Source of the DNA: a virus
Length of the DNA stretch: 64,000 bases
Virus record (IMG/VR): IMGVR_UViG_3300036770_004143
Span: 124,001-188,000 of that record
Direction: 5' to 3' (one strand)
Numbering within the stretch: position 1 is the stretch's first letter; each line of letters begins with the position of its first letter. The position numbers and the translations under genes are program-made. Below, one piece after another: positions 25,257-33,170 of the stretch. Below the pieces are notes generated by a model. The model made no database searches, was not told the DNA's origin, and saw nothing but the letters and a program-made list of their open reading frames with translations.

Positions 25257-25883
25257 TTAATTTAGTTTTTTATAAAATTTATTGAAATAGGAAATCCTTG
25301 AATCTAACCCGTGTGTTCCACCATTTACTCTTTTTGTAATTCTTGTAATAATATCTCTTGTTGCACCAAGATCTGCAATCTCATTCAATTTGTTTTTATC
25401 AAAAAACCAACCAGCAGATGCCAATGGATATGTTGTTGCAACTAAATCTGGATTGCCAATTATATCAACATCCATACCTGCCTCATTTAATGATTTATTA
25501 AATAATAAGTAATTATTTTTACCAGTCAATTGTATGTAACCCCTACCTCTGTATTTATACCCTTCAATGCTATCTTCATCACCATTTCCCATTCTATTTG
25601 CATAAACAAGACTTGCAATCTTGGATGGTTTCCTTTCATATAACAATGCTTTTGCGTGTGTGGTAAAATACTTGCCAAAAACCTCTTGTAATCTTTTTGC
25701 TGAATAGTTTAAATTCTCTTGTACAGCAGTAAAATTTCCTGATTCATGAGCGCATTGTGCTAAGAAATGTGCTAACCTTAATTGTGTGTTTATATCATAT
25801 TTTTCATAGATTAAATCAATCTGATTGATGATTGATTCTGGAATAATTCCAATTAATTTTTGCTTGGCACTTGACTGATCCAT
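25257..25883 (-). CDS. GH19 chitinase-like lysozyme
   Basis: 208 residues. GH19 signature: AHFLAQCAHESGNFTAVQEN with the catalytic Glu, then EGYKYRGRGYIQLTGKNNY, NPDLVAT and the C-terminal VNGGTHGLDSRI. No signal peptide or binding domain, a minimal endolysin hydrolysing the glycan strand. It lies 4 nt upstream of the secreted protease gene, so the two are probably co-transcribed. Confidence 0.94.
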   Translation of the reverse strand: MDQSSAKQKLIGIIPESIINQIDLIYEKYDINTQLRLAHFLAQCAHESGNFTAVQENLNYSAKRLQEVFGKYFTTHAKALLYERKPSKIASLVYANRMGNGDEDSIEGYKYRGRGYIQLTGKNNYLLFNKSLNEAGMDVDIIGNPDLVATTYPLASAGWFFDKNKLNEIADLGATRDIITRITKRVNGGTHGLDSRISYFNKFYKKLN

Positions 25884-25959
25884 AATATTTTTATATTTTT
25901 GTTATATATTAGTTATTATTGTATAAATACTGTATTTATTGTTATAAATTATAACAAAT

Positions 25960-26580
25960 ATGGATAATATTACAAAATTAATTAAAGAGAATTTAGAAAA
26001 ATTCACTAATAGAACATTGGTATTAAAGAAAAATGTAAATATATCAGAAGAACTTGAATACCATATTAATGAAAACTTAACATTAACTAATAATGTTTTT
26101 ATGGTTTATTCCAAAAAATACTTTGACTTGATTAATGAGGTTAGAGATTTATGGATGAGAGATTTAATCCAACTAAATGAAGAAGATGAACAAATGGTAA
26201 TGTCAGATACTGGCAAAGTTGCATTATTTGAAGGTGAAATGGTTTATCTTGATGCACCTGTACTTGAAAGTGATGATTTTGATTTCTTAAATGAGGCTGA
26301 ACATAGGGGTAAAAAAGTTAATATAGGAAAACCATTTAGAACTCCTGGTGGACCAAAGAAATTTGCAGTTTATGTTAAAACACCAGGTGGGGGCGTTAAA
26401 AAGGTTACATTTGGTGATCCAAATTTAAAGGTGAGAAATAAAAACAAAGGTGCAGCCAAATCATTTAGAGCAAGACATAAGTGTGACCAAAAGAAAGATA
26501 GAACCACAGCAGGATACTGGTCATGTAATGTGGGCAGATATTCAAAACAACTTGGATTAAAATCTTCAAATAGTTGGTAA
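25960..26580 (+). CDS. DUF5872-like protein with internal cleavage site
   Basis: 206 residues. The N-terminal 110 residues are helical and acidic (NEEDEQMVMSD). D-F-L-N-E|A-E-H-R-G at about 110 is a candidate prohead-type cleavage site. The basic C-terminal domain reads KPFRTPGGPKKFAVYVKTPG, VTFGDPNLKVRNK, KSFRARHKCDQ, YWSCN. This is the DUF5872-type pattern found in several marine and other phages. It probably ends as a basic, DNA-associated head protein after processing. The next gene begins on its last base. Confidence 0.82.
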   Translation: MDNITKLIKENLEKFTNRTLVLKKNVNISEELEYHINENLTLTNNVFMVYSKKYFDLINEVRDLWMRDLIQLNEEDEQMVMSDTGKVALFEGEMVYLDAPVLESDDFDFLNEAEHRGKKVNIGKPFRTPGGPKKFAVYVKTPGGGVKKVTFGDPNLKVRNKNKGAAKSFRARHKCDQKKDRTTAGYWSCNVGRYSKQLGLKSSNSW

Positions 26581-27170
26581 TGGAAAAAGAAGCATTAAAA
26601 AGAATATTTGATTTTCTTGAAGAAAAAGGAGAACATAGGGGTCCATTATTTTGGAAGCATAAAAATAATATACCATTAACAGATGAAGAATTAAATATTG
26701 AAGGTAATTTGGATTTAAGTGATACAAATATAACCTCTTTACCAAAAGGATTGAAAGTTGGTGGTGATTTGGATTTATCATTTTTAAACATAACCTCATT
26801 ACCAGATGGATTGAAAGTTGGTGGTTATTTAAATTTATCATATTCAAACATAACTTCATTACCAGATGAATTGAAAGTTGATGGTAATTTAGGGTTAGCT
26901 TTTTCGCCAATACAAACATTACCAAAAGGATTGAAAGTTGGTGGAACTTTGAATTTGAATAATTGTGATGATATAACCTCATTACCAGAAGGATTAAAAG
27001 TTGGGAAATGGTTCAGTTTATCCGGTTCTAAAATAACTTCCTTACCAAAAGGATTGGAAGTTGGTGATGATTTATTTATAAGTTGGACAACTTTAACCAA
27101 ATACACAGATGATGAATTAAAAAAAATGATTAAACCTGGATTTATAAAAGGTGAGATAGTAAGAAAATAA
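26580..27170 (+). CDS. LRR protein, array copy 1
   Basis: 196 residues. Conserved N-terminus (MEKEALKRIFDFLEEKGEHR), PLTDEELN linker, then about six 22-23-residue repeats of the form LP-x-GLKVGG-x-L-x-L-x-x-T-x-I-x-S. The C-terminal cap is YTDDELKKMIKPGFIKGEIV. These are leucine-rich-repeat solenoids for binding a partner; the target is unknown. Start overlaps the stop of the DUF5872-like gene. Confidence 0.9.
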   Translation: MEKEALKRIFDFLEEKGEHRGPLFWKHKNNIPLTDEELNIEGNLDLSDTNITSLPKGLKVGGDLDLSFLNITSLPDGLKVGGYLNLSYSNITSLPDELKVDGNLGLAFSPIQTLPKGLKVGGTLNLNNCDDITSLPEGLKVGKWFSLSGSKITSLPKGLEVGDDLFISWTTLTKYTDDELKKMIKPGFIKGEIVRK

Positions 27171-27694
27171 TGAAAAAAGAAACCCTAAAAAGAATATTTG
27201 ATTTTCTTGAAGAAAAGGAAGGGAAATCATCTATTAAATGGAAATTAATTAATGATATACCATTAACAGAAGAAGACTTAAATTTTGAAGGTGATTTATT
27301 TTTAAGAAATTCAAAAATAACCTCATTACCAGAAGGTTTGAAAGTTGGGGGGACATTAAATTTATTCAAATCAAAAATAAAATCATTGCCAGAAGGATTG
27401 AAAGTTGGTGATGATTTGGATTTAAGTGAATCTGATATAGAGTTTTTACCAAAAGGATTGGAAGTTGGGGGTGATTTGTATTTACTTGATACACCCATAA
27501 CTTTTTTACCAGAAGGTTTGAAAGTTGGTGGTTATTTGGATATAAGAGATACAAAAATAACTTCCTTGCCAAAAGGATTGGAAGTTGGGGGTAATTTGTA
27601 TATCTATAGAACACCATTAAAAAAATACACAGATGAACAAATAAGAGAAATGATAAAATCTGGATTTATAAAAGGAAGAATATTTAGGCAATGA
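27170..27694 (+). CDS. LRR protein, array copy 2
   Basis: 174 residues, begins MKKETLKRIFDFLEEKEGKS. About five repeats (SLPEGLKVGGTLNLFKSKIK type), cap YTDEQIREMIKSGFIKGRIF. TAATG overlap with copy 1 and ATGA overlap with copy 3: translationally coupled. No leader. Confidence 0.9.
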   Translation: MKKETLKRIFDFLEEKEGKSSIKWKLINDIPLTEEDLNFEGDLFLRNSKITSLPEGLKVGGTLNLFKSKIKSLPEGLKVGDDLDLSESDIEFLPKGLEVGGDLYLLDTPITFLPEGLKVGGYLDIRDTKITSLPKGLEVGGNLYIYRTPLKKYTDEQIREMIKSGFIKGRIFRQ

Positions 27695-28518
27695 ACAAAG
27701 AAATAGTAAAAAGAGTATTTGATTTTATTGAAAAAGAGGAAGGGCATAAAGTACCATTTTTATGGAAATTATTTAATAATATACCATTAACAAAAGAAGA
27801 TTTAATTGTTAAAGGGGATTTGAATTTAGAAGATTCAGAAATAACCTCATTACCAGAAGGCTTAACAATTGAAGGTGATTTCTTTTTTTATCATACACCT
27901 GTTGAACTACCAAAAGGGTTGAAAGTTGGTGGTAATTTATCTTTAATTGGTCCAAATGTAACCTCATTGCCAAAAGGATTGGAAGTTGGTGGTAGTTTGT
28001 TTGTATCAGATACAGAAATAACCTCACTACCAGAAGGATTGAAAGTTGGGGGTGATTTAGATTTAGCAGATACACAAATAACCTCATTACCAGAAGGATT
28101 TAAAGTTGGGGGTAATTTAAACTTATCACATTCAGAAATAACACGATTACCAAATGATTTGGAAGTCAATGGCAATTTGACTTTAAGTTTTTCAAATATA
28201 ACCACATTACCAAAAGGATTAAAAGTTGGAGGTGATATTAAGTTGTTGGGTTCAAAAATAAGATCCTTACCAGAAGGATTGAAAGTTGTGGGTCGGTTGG
28301 ATTTAAGAGATACCACTATAGGTTCATTACCAAAAGGCTTGGAAGTTGGTGAGAAATTAGCTTTAAATGATTGCAAAAAATTAACTTCATTACCAAAAGG
28401 ATTGAAAGTTGGGGGTGATTTAATTATAATTCGGACAAATTTAACCAAATACACAGATGATGAATTAAAAAAAATGATTGGTTCGGGTTTTATAAATGGT
28501 GAGATAATAAGAATATAA
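27691..28518 (+). CDS. LRR protein, array copy 3 (largest)
   Basis: 275 residues with about ten repeats, roughly twice its neighbours. Begins MNKEIVKRVFDFIEKEEGHK. One repeat is shortened (EGDFFFYHTPVELPKG), showing unit loss. Copy number differences between paralogues suggest repeat expansion by unequal recombination. Cap YTDDELKKMIGSGFINGEII. Confidence 0.9.
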   Translation: MNKEIVKRVFDFIEKEEGHKVPFLWKLFNNIPLTKEDLIVKGDLNLEDSEITSLPEGLTIEGDFFFYHTPVELPKGLKVGGNLSLIGPNVTSLPKGLEVGGSLFVSDTEITSLPEGLKVGGDLDLADTQITSLPEGFKVGGNLNLSHSEITRLPNDLEVNGNLTLSFSNITTLPKGLKVGGDIKLLGSKIRSLPEGLKVVGRLDLRDTTIGSLPKGLEVGEKLALNDCKKLTSLPKGLKVGGDLIIIRTNLTKYTDDELKKMIGSGFINGEIIRI

Positions 28519-28922
28519 TGGAAAAAGAAACATTAAAAAGAATATTTGAATTCCTTGAAGCAAAAGGAGAACAGAGAATACCATTCTTGTGGAAATGGAA
28601 AAATGAAATACCATTAACAGAAGAAGACTTAAATGTTCAAGGTGATTTGGATTTAAGTAATTCAAACATAACCTTATTGCCAGAAGGTTTGAAAGTTAGT
28701 GGTACTTTTGATTTAGGATATTCAAATATAACATCATTATCAGAAGGATTGAAAGTTGGTGATGATTTGTATTTAAGTAATTCAAACCTATCCTCATTAC
28801 CAAAAGGATTGGAAGTTGGGGGTTTTATATTTATATATAATACACCATTAACAGAATACACAAATAATGAATTAAGAGAAATGATTAAGCCTGGATTTAT
28901 AAAAGGAAGAATAATTAGATAA
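28518..28922 (+). CDS. LRR protein, array copy 4
   Basis: 134 residues, about three to four repeats. Begins MEKETLKRIFEFLEAKGEQR, with PFLWKWKNEIPLTEEDLNVQ nearly identical to copy 5, so these two look like a recent duplicate pair. Cap YTNNELREMIKPGFIKGRII. TAATG overlap at both ends. Confidence 0.9.
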   Translation: MEKETLKRIFEFLEAKGEQRIPFLWKWKNEIPLTEEDLNVQGDLDLSNSNITLLPEGLKVSGTFDLGYSNITSLSEGLKVGDDLYLSNSNLSSLPKGLEVGGFIFIYNTPLTEYTNNELREMIKPGFIKGRIIR

Positions 28923-29395
28923 TGAATATAGAACAACTAAAAAGAATATTTAATTTCCTTGAAGAAAAAGGAGAACAGAGAATACCATTCTTGTGGAAAT
29001 GGAAAAATGAAATACCATTAACTGAAGAAGACTTAAATGTTCAAGGGGACTTGGATTTTTCACAATCAGAAATAGAATCTTTACCAGAAGGATTAAAAAT
29101 TAGTGGTGATTTGGATTTATCCTACACATATATAAGGTCATTACCAAAAGGATTGAAAGTTGGTGGTCATTTGGATTTAACTGAAACAGATATAGAGTTT
29201 TTACCCAAAGGATTGGAAGTTGGGGGTGATTTAATATTAGATGGTTGTGCCAATATAAAAACCTTACCCAAAGGCTTGAAAGTTGGGGGTAATTTGGAAT
29301 TAACAGGTATAACATTAGGTGAAGATTATGATGATGATGAACTAAGAAAAATGATTAAACCTGGATTTATAAAAGGAAGAATTAATGCAGAATGA
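28922..29395 (+). CDS. LRR protein, array copy 5
   Basis: 157 residues, about five repeats, begins MNIEQLKRIFNFLEEKGEQR. The cap is altered (LGEDYDDDELRKMIKPGFIK). It shares with copy 4 a near-identical N-terminal 45 residues but differs in the repeats, showing that the recognition part diverges faster than the head. Confidence 0.9.
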   Translation: MNIEQLKRIFNFLEEKGEQRIPFLWKWKNEIPLTEEDLNVQGDLDFSQSEIESLPEGLKISGDLDLSYTYIRSLPKGLKVGGHLDLTETDIEFLPKGLEVGGDLILDGCANIKTLPKGLKVGGNLELTGITLGEDYDDDELRKMIKPGFIKGRINAE

Positions 29396-29859
29396 AAAAA
29401 GAAGTACTAAAAAGGATATTTGAGTTCCTTGAAGAGAAGGAAGGACATAATTTACCATTCTTATGGAAGTTGATGTCTAATGAACCATTAACAGAAGAAG
29501 AATTAAATGTTAAAGGTCATTTGACTTTAAGTAATAAAGGAATAGAAACATTACCAAAAGGATTGAAAGTTAGAGGTGATTTGGATTTGCAAGATTCCTC
29601 TATAAAATCATTACCAGAAGGATTGAAAGTTAGGGGTAATTTGATTTTAATTGATACACCCATAACTTTTTTACCAAAAGGGTTAGAAGTTGGCGGTTAT
29701 TTGGATATAAGATATACAAAAATAACCTCCTTACCAAAAGGATTGGAAGTTGGTGCTACTTTATATATTAAAAATACAGCATTATTAGAATACACAGATG
29801 AAGAATTAAAAGAAATGGTTAAACCTGGAATTTTAGCAAGAAGAATATATAGAGAATGA
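29392..29859 (+). CDS. LRR protein, array copy 6
   Basis: 155 residues, about five repeats. Begins MKKEVLKRIFEFLEEKEGHN, ATGA overlap with copy 5. The N-terminal DNA sequence is almost identical to copy 7. Cap YTDEELKEMVKPGILARRIY. Confidence 0.9.
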   Translation: MKKEVLKRIFEFLEEKEGHNLPFLWKLMSNEPLTEEELNVKGHLTLSNKGIETLPKGLKVRGDLDLQDSSIKSLPEGLKVRGNLILIDTPITFLPKGLEVGGYLDIRYTKITSLPKGLEVGATLYIKNTALLEYTDEELKEMVKPGILARRIYRE

Positions 29860-30260
29860 AAAAAGAAGTACTAAAAAGGATATTTGAGTTCCTTGAAGAG
29901 AAGGAAAATAAAAATCCACCATTTATATGGAAATATGAAAATAATCTACCATTAACAAAAGAAGAATTAAATGTTGAAGGTGATTTGAGTTTGGTTCAAT
30001 CAAATATAGAATCATTACCAGAAGGATTGAAAGTTGGGCGTGATTTGGATATTTTTGGTTCAAAAATAACCTCATTACCAAAAGGATTAGAAGTTGGGCG
30101 TTTTTTGGATATAAGAGATACAAAAATAACCTCCTTGCCAAAAGGACTAGAACTTGGTAGTAGTTTGTATATTAGACATACAGCATTAGTAAAATATTCA
30201 GATGAAGAATTACAAGATATGGTTAAACCTGGATTTATAAATGGAATAATACATAGATAA
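29856..30260 (+). CDS. LRR protein, array copy 7
   Basis: 134 residues, about three to four repeats. Begins MKKEVLKRIFEFLEEKENKN; cap YSDEELQDMVKPGFINGIIH. It ends the array, and the cupin gene begins on its last base, so array and cupin may be one transcript. Confidence 0.9.
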   Translation: MKKEVLKRIFEFLEEKENKNPPFIWKYENNLPLTKEELNVEGDLSLVQSNIESLPEGLKVGRDLDIFGSKITSLPKGLEVGRFLDIRDTKITSLPKGLELGSSLYIRHTALVKYSDEELQDMVKPGFINGIIHR

Positions 30261-30535
30261 TGGAAAAAGAAACATTACCATTCAAACAAGAAAATAAAGA
30301 AGGGAAATTGATTAGAGAGTTTAGTCAATTTGTTGATATTGAAGAATTACATTGGCATAGAGATAGAACAAATAGAGAGGTTAAGATAATCCAGGGTGGA
30401 GGATGGAAATACCAAAGCTGGGATGCTTTACCTATTAAACTAAAAAATAATGACACTATATCCATACCAAAAGGGTTATGGCATAGAGTTATTAAGGGTG
30501 ACGAACCCCTAATTGTAGAAATAACTGAATTATGA
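30260..30535 (+). CDS. Small cupin-like protein
   Basis: 91 residues. Cupin pattern: ELHWHRDRTNREVKIIQGGG with paired His and Glu, then ISIPKGLWHRVIKGDEPLIV supplying the second His. Such small cupins occur in phages; the ligand is unknown. It begins on the last base of LRR copy 7 and overlaps the next gene by 4 nt. Confidence 0.8.
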   Translation: MEKETLPFKQENKEGKLIREFSQFVDIEELHWHRDRTNREVKIIQGGGWKYQSWDALPIKLKNNDTISIPKGLWHRVIKGDEPLIVEITEL

Positions 30536-31701
30536 AAAAACAAATGAATGAGGCTAGGGGTGTCCCAGCAGGCATCACTAATTATGCCACAAAAATATTT
30601 AATGATGTATTAGAAAAATTAAAAAGTAATAAATTTAAAAGACAATCTCCATTTGATACGTATAGTGCAGTTGTAGATGCACCAGGTAAATTCTTAAAAG
30701 ATGATAAACCAGTTCAAATTAGTAAAATAAAGGTTAATATAAATTTTGACTTTTATCCTAGTTCTGATATAAAAAAAATAATAGCAGCCAACCCCAAAGT
30801 TAAAACAAAAACAGATAAATTATTATTGACTGGTTTGGGTATGGAGTTTTTTTTAACAAAAGACTTAACAAAAAATTATAACTTAAAAGTTGCTTCAACT
30901 GAAAACCCAATTTTACATATTAATTTTGTAGCAAGTGAAGATTTAAATGATATTGAAAATAATGTGTATAAGTTATTAAATGATAATTATGATACTTTTT
31001 TAAGTACATTTGGTCATGAAATTCAACATCATATTAATATGGAGGCAAAAGGGGAAGATGATATAGCATTACGAACAAAATATAGAGTAGTTTCAAATCC
31101 AAGTGATGTTACAGAGTATAAATCATTAAGTGATTTTGTATTTAATTTATATTATCTTTCACTAATTGAAAATATTGTTAGACCTACTGAGTTAAAAACT
31201 ACATTAGATAATAAAAAGGTAACAAAAAAACAATTTCAACAAGTTTATTATGATTCTGAAATGTATCATAAATTTGAGATATGTGAGAATACAACATATG
31301 AAAAATTATGCAATGAATTGCTAAAAGATTTAGAAAAATCTTTACCGCCTATAATATTTAAACATAAAACTAAATCTGAGATTATAGAAATAATGTTAAC
31401 AAAAACCTTTATTAATATGATTGATGAAGGTGCAAGTTTTTTGAAAATGGCTATTTTTGATAAAATGCCTAATGCTCCCATAGATGAAATAGATAGTGTT
31501 TTTAACAACAAATTTGAAGTTTTTTTGAAAAAACATATGTTTATCAAATACAAACCAAGTAAGGATATATATGGTGAAAAGGATTTAGATGTTGAAAAAA
31601 CATATAGATCCTTAATAAAAGACATGAATATTACAGCAACTAAAATGAAGAAAAAAATTGCTAAATTATATGAAGATTTACCATATGAGTATGAGAATTA
31701 A
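30532..31701 (+). CDS. HExxH metallopeptidase-like protein, copy 1
   Basis: 389 residues. Short leader MKKQMNE|ARGVP (M-N-E|A). Zinc motif HEIQH in STFGHEIQHHINMEAKG near residue 162. Paralogue of the protein at 31860 (same leader, same length, same C-terminus TAxKMKKKIAKLYED). The N-terminal 100 residues share the pattern VxxPGxFxKxDKxxQIxxxxV. Probably a packaged zinc protease; no downstream third ligand is obvious. Confidence 0.85.
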   Translation: MKKQMNEARGVPAGITNYATKIFNDVLEKLKSNKFKRQSPFDTYSAVVDAPGKFLKDDKPVQISKIKVNINFDFYPSSDIKKIIAANPKVKTKTDKLLLTGLGMEFFLTKDLTKNYNLKVASTENPILHINFVASEDLNDIENNVYKLLNDNYDTFLSTFGHEIQHHINMEAKGEDDIALRTKYRVVSNPSDVTEYKSLSDFVFNLYYLSLIENIVRPTELKTTLDNKKVTKKQFQQVYYDSEMYHKFEICENTTYEKLCNELLKDLEKSLPPIIFKHKTKSEIIEIMLTKTFINMIDEGASFLKMAIFDKMPNAPIDEIDSVFNNKFEVFLKKHMFIKYKPSKDIYGEKDLDVEKTYRSLIKDMNITATKMKKKIAKLYEDLPYEYEN

Positions 31702-31712
31702 AAAATAAATTG

Positions 31713-31720
31713 TATTTTTG
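31713..31720 (+). promoter_or_regulatory. Host-type promoter -7 (TATTTTTG)
   Basis: 17 nt upstream of the 41-residue gene at 31738. Confidence 0.4.
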
Positions 31721-31737
31721 CAAAAAAAACAAAAGAT

Positions 31738-31863
31738 ATGTACATTGTTAACATTAGAATACCAGATGATTTGAAAGGTAAAGTAAAGATAAACTTACCT
31801 GAACAAATAAAGATAAGAGAAACTAAAGAAAAAAGTTTGAAAGTAGAAATAACCAAATCATGA
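31738..31863 (+). CDS. 41-residue basic protein, copy 1
   Basis: Starts MYIVNIRIPDDLKGKVKINL and ends LKVEITKS. Paralogue of the 38-residue product at 33010 (IPDxLKGKxKINLP, KExEEKxLKV). Both follow an HExxH gene. Overlaps the next gene by 4 nt (ATGA). Function unknown; too short for a domain call, but duplication and coupling support it as real. Confidence 0.75.
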   Translation: MYIVNIRIPDDLKGKVKINLPEQIKIRETKEKSLKVEITKS

Positions 31864-32978
31864 GAAAACAAATGAATGAGGCTAGGGGAGTTCCAGAGGG
31901 ACTTACTAGTTATGCAAAAAAAATATTAGATAAATTTTTAGAAGATTTAAATAGCCCTTTTCCTAATAAAACCACAGTTGTTAATATACCAGGTACTTTT
32001 TTTAAAAATGATAAAACACTTCAAATTAATGATGTAAGTGTTCTTATAAATTTAAAATTTTATACTAGCCAGCAAATTAAGGCAATTGTAAAGGCTAACC
32101 CCCATATTAAAGAAAAAAGTGATGAATTACTGTTGAGTAGTTTAGGTATGCGGTTTGACATAGACAATAACCTAACAAAAAATTATAATTTAAAAATTTT
32201 CAAGAGTGAAAGTCCAACTATTACTATTAATTTTTTAGCAAGTAGAGATATACAAGAAGTTTATAAAAAGATATACATAATATTAAAAGATAATTACGCT
32301 AGATTTTTAGATTCATTTGGACATGAACTTAAGCATTTTATTGATAACCAATTAAAAGTTGAAAAGGATATAGCATTAAGCGCAAAGTATCAAGTAGTTT
32401 CACAGGCAAGAAATTTTACTGATAGTCAAACATTAATTGATTTTTTCTTTGATGTATATTACCTTTCATCAATTGAAAATCTTGTTAGACCTTCTGAGTT
32501 AAAAACAAAATTGGATAATGAGAATATAACAAAAAAAGATTTTAAGGAAATTTATTATAATTCTAAAATGTATAAAAAGTTTGATTTTTGTCAAAATATG
32601 ACATATGAAAAATTATACAATAATTTGGGGGAAGAGTTAGCAACAAAAGTATCCCCTGAAAAATTTAGTAAATCTAAAGATAAACTTATATCAAATGAAT
32701 TAAGTAAAACCATAAGAAAAATGATTGCTAGTGGTAAAGATTACTTAAAAACAATGATTCCTATCTCAAAAGGGGATATATCTATAACAAATGCTTATTT
32801 AAGCAAGTTTAAGAGTTTTTTAAAAAATCATTTATTTATTAAATATGCTTCAAATCAGGTTATAGATACAGAAAAAACATATAGAGCAATAATAAAAGAT
32901 ATGAATGCTACAGCAATTAAAATGAAGAAAAAAATTGCTAAATTATATGAAGATGTGCCAGATAATTATGAATCATAA
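31860..32978 (+). CDS. HExxH metallopeptidase-like protein, copy 2
   Basis: 372 residues, leader MRKQMNE|ARGVP. Zinc motif HELKH in DSFGHELKHFIDNQL. About half identical by eye to copy 1, including SLIENIVRPTELKT / SSIENLVRPSELKT. Tandem duplication with its 3' small gene formed a two-module block. Proposed as head-packaged peptidase; substrate unknown. Confidence 0.85.
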   Translation: MRKQMNEARGVPEGLTSYAKKILDKFLEDLNSPFPNKTTVVNIPGTFFKNDKTLQINDVSVLINLKFYTSQQIKAIVKANPHIKEKSDELLLSSLGMRFDIDNNLTKNYNLKIFKSESPTITINFLASRDIQEVYKKIYIILKDNYARFLDSFGHELKHFIDNQLKVEKDIALSAKYQVVSQARNFTDSQTLIDFFFDVYYLSSIENLVRPSELKTKLDNENITKKDFKEIYYNSKMYKKFDFCQNMTYEKLYNNLGEELATKVSPEKFSKSKDKLISNELSKTIRKMIASGKDYLKTMIPISKGDISITNAYLSKFKSFLKNHLFIKYASNQVIDTEKTYRAIIKDMNATAIKMKKKIAKLYEDVPDNYES

Positions 32979-32989
32979 AAAATAAATTA

Positions 32990-32997
32990 TATCTTTG
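32990..32997 (+). promoter_or_regulatory. Host-type promoter -7 (TATCTTTG)
   Basis: 12 nt upstream of the 33010 start. Confidence 0.5.
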
Positions 32998-33009
32998 TCA
33001 AAAAAAAAT

Positions 33010-33126
33010 ATGGATATCAATAACATTAAAATTCCTGATGCTTTGAAAGGTAAAATAAAGATAAACTTACCTGATGAAATCAAGATAAAAGAAACTGAAG
33101 AAAAAACTTTGAAAGTAAAAAAATAG
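33010..33126 (+). CDS. 38-residue basic protein, copy 2
   Basis: MDINNIKIPDALKGKIKINL... Paralogue of the 31738 product. Own TAnnTTTG promoter, so it can be expressed apart from the peptidase upstream. Function unknown. Confidence 0.7.
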   Translation: MDINNIKIPDALKGKIKINLPDEIKIKETEEKTLKVKK

Positions 33127-33130
33127 TCTG

Positions 33131-33138
33131 TATCTTTG
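33131..33138 (+). promoter_or_regulatory. Host-type promoter (TTG-N19-TATCTTTG)
   Basis: TTG at 33109-33111, 19-nt spacer; drives the RNA ligase operon. Confidence 0.65.
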
Positions 33139-33170
33139 CTTAAACTTAATCACTAAATAAAACCACAACT

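Larger units (their letters stand above)
26580..30260 (+). repeat. Array of seven LRR paralogues
   Basis: Seven head-to-tail paralogous genes, all coupled by 1- or 4-nt overlaps, each holding about 66-69-bp internal repeats (TTACCAGAAGGATTGAAAGT core). An eighth copy is at 50069-50665. Confidence 0.9.

Noticed and set aside
26825-28936. Long antisense ORFs (up to 187 codons) opposite the LRR array
   Set aside because: They are open only because the sense repeats lack certain codons; their products are repetitive Pro/Asn/Phe sequences with no start context.
26580-30260. Regular repeats that could suggest a CRISPR array
   Set aside because: The repeats are in frame, encode LRR units and vary in third positions; no spacer-like unique segments of constant size.
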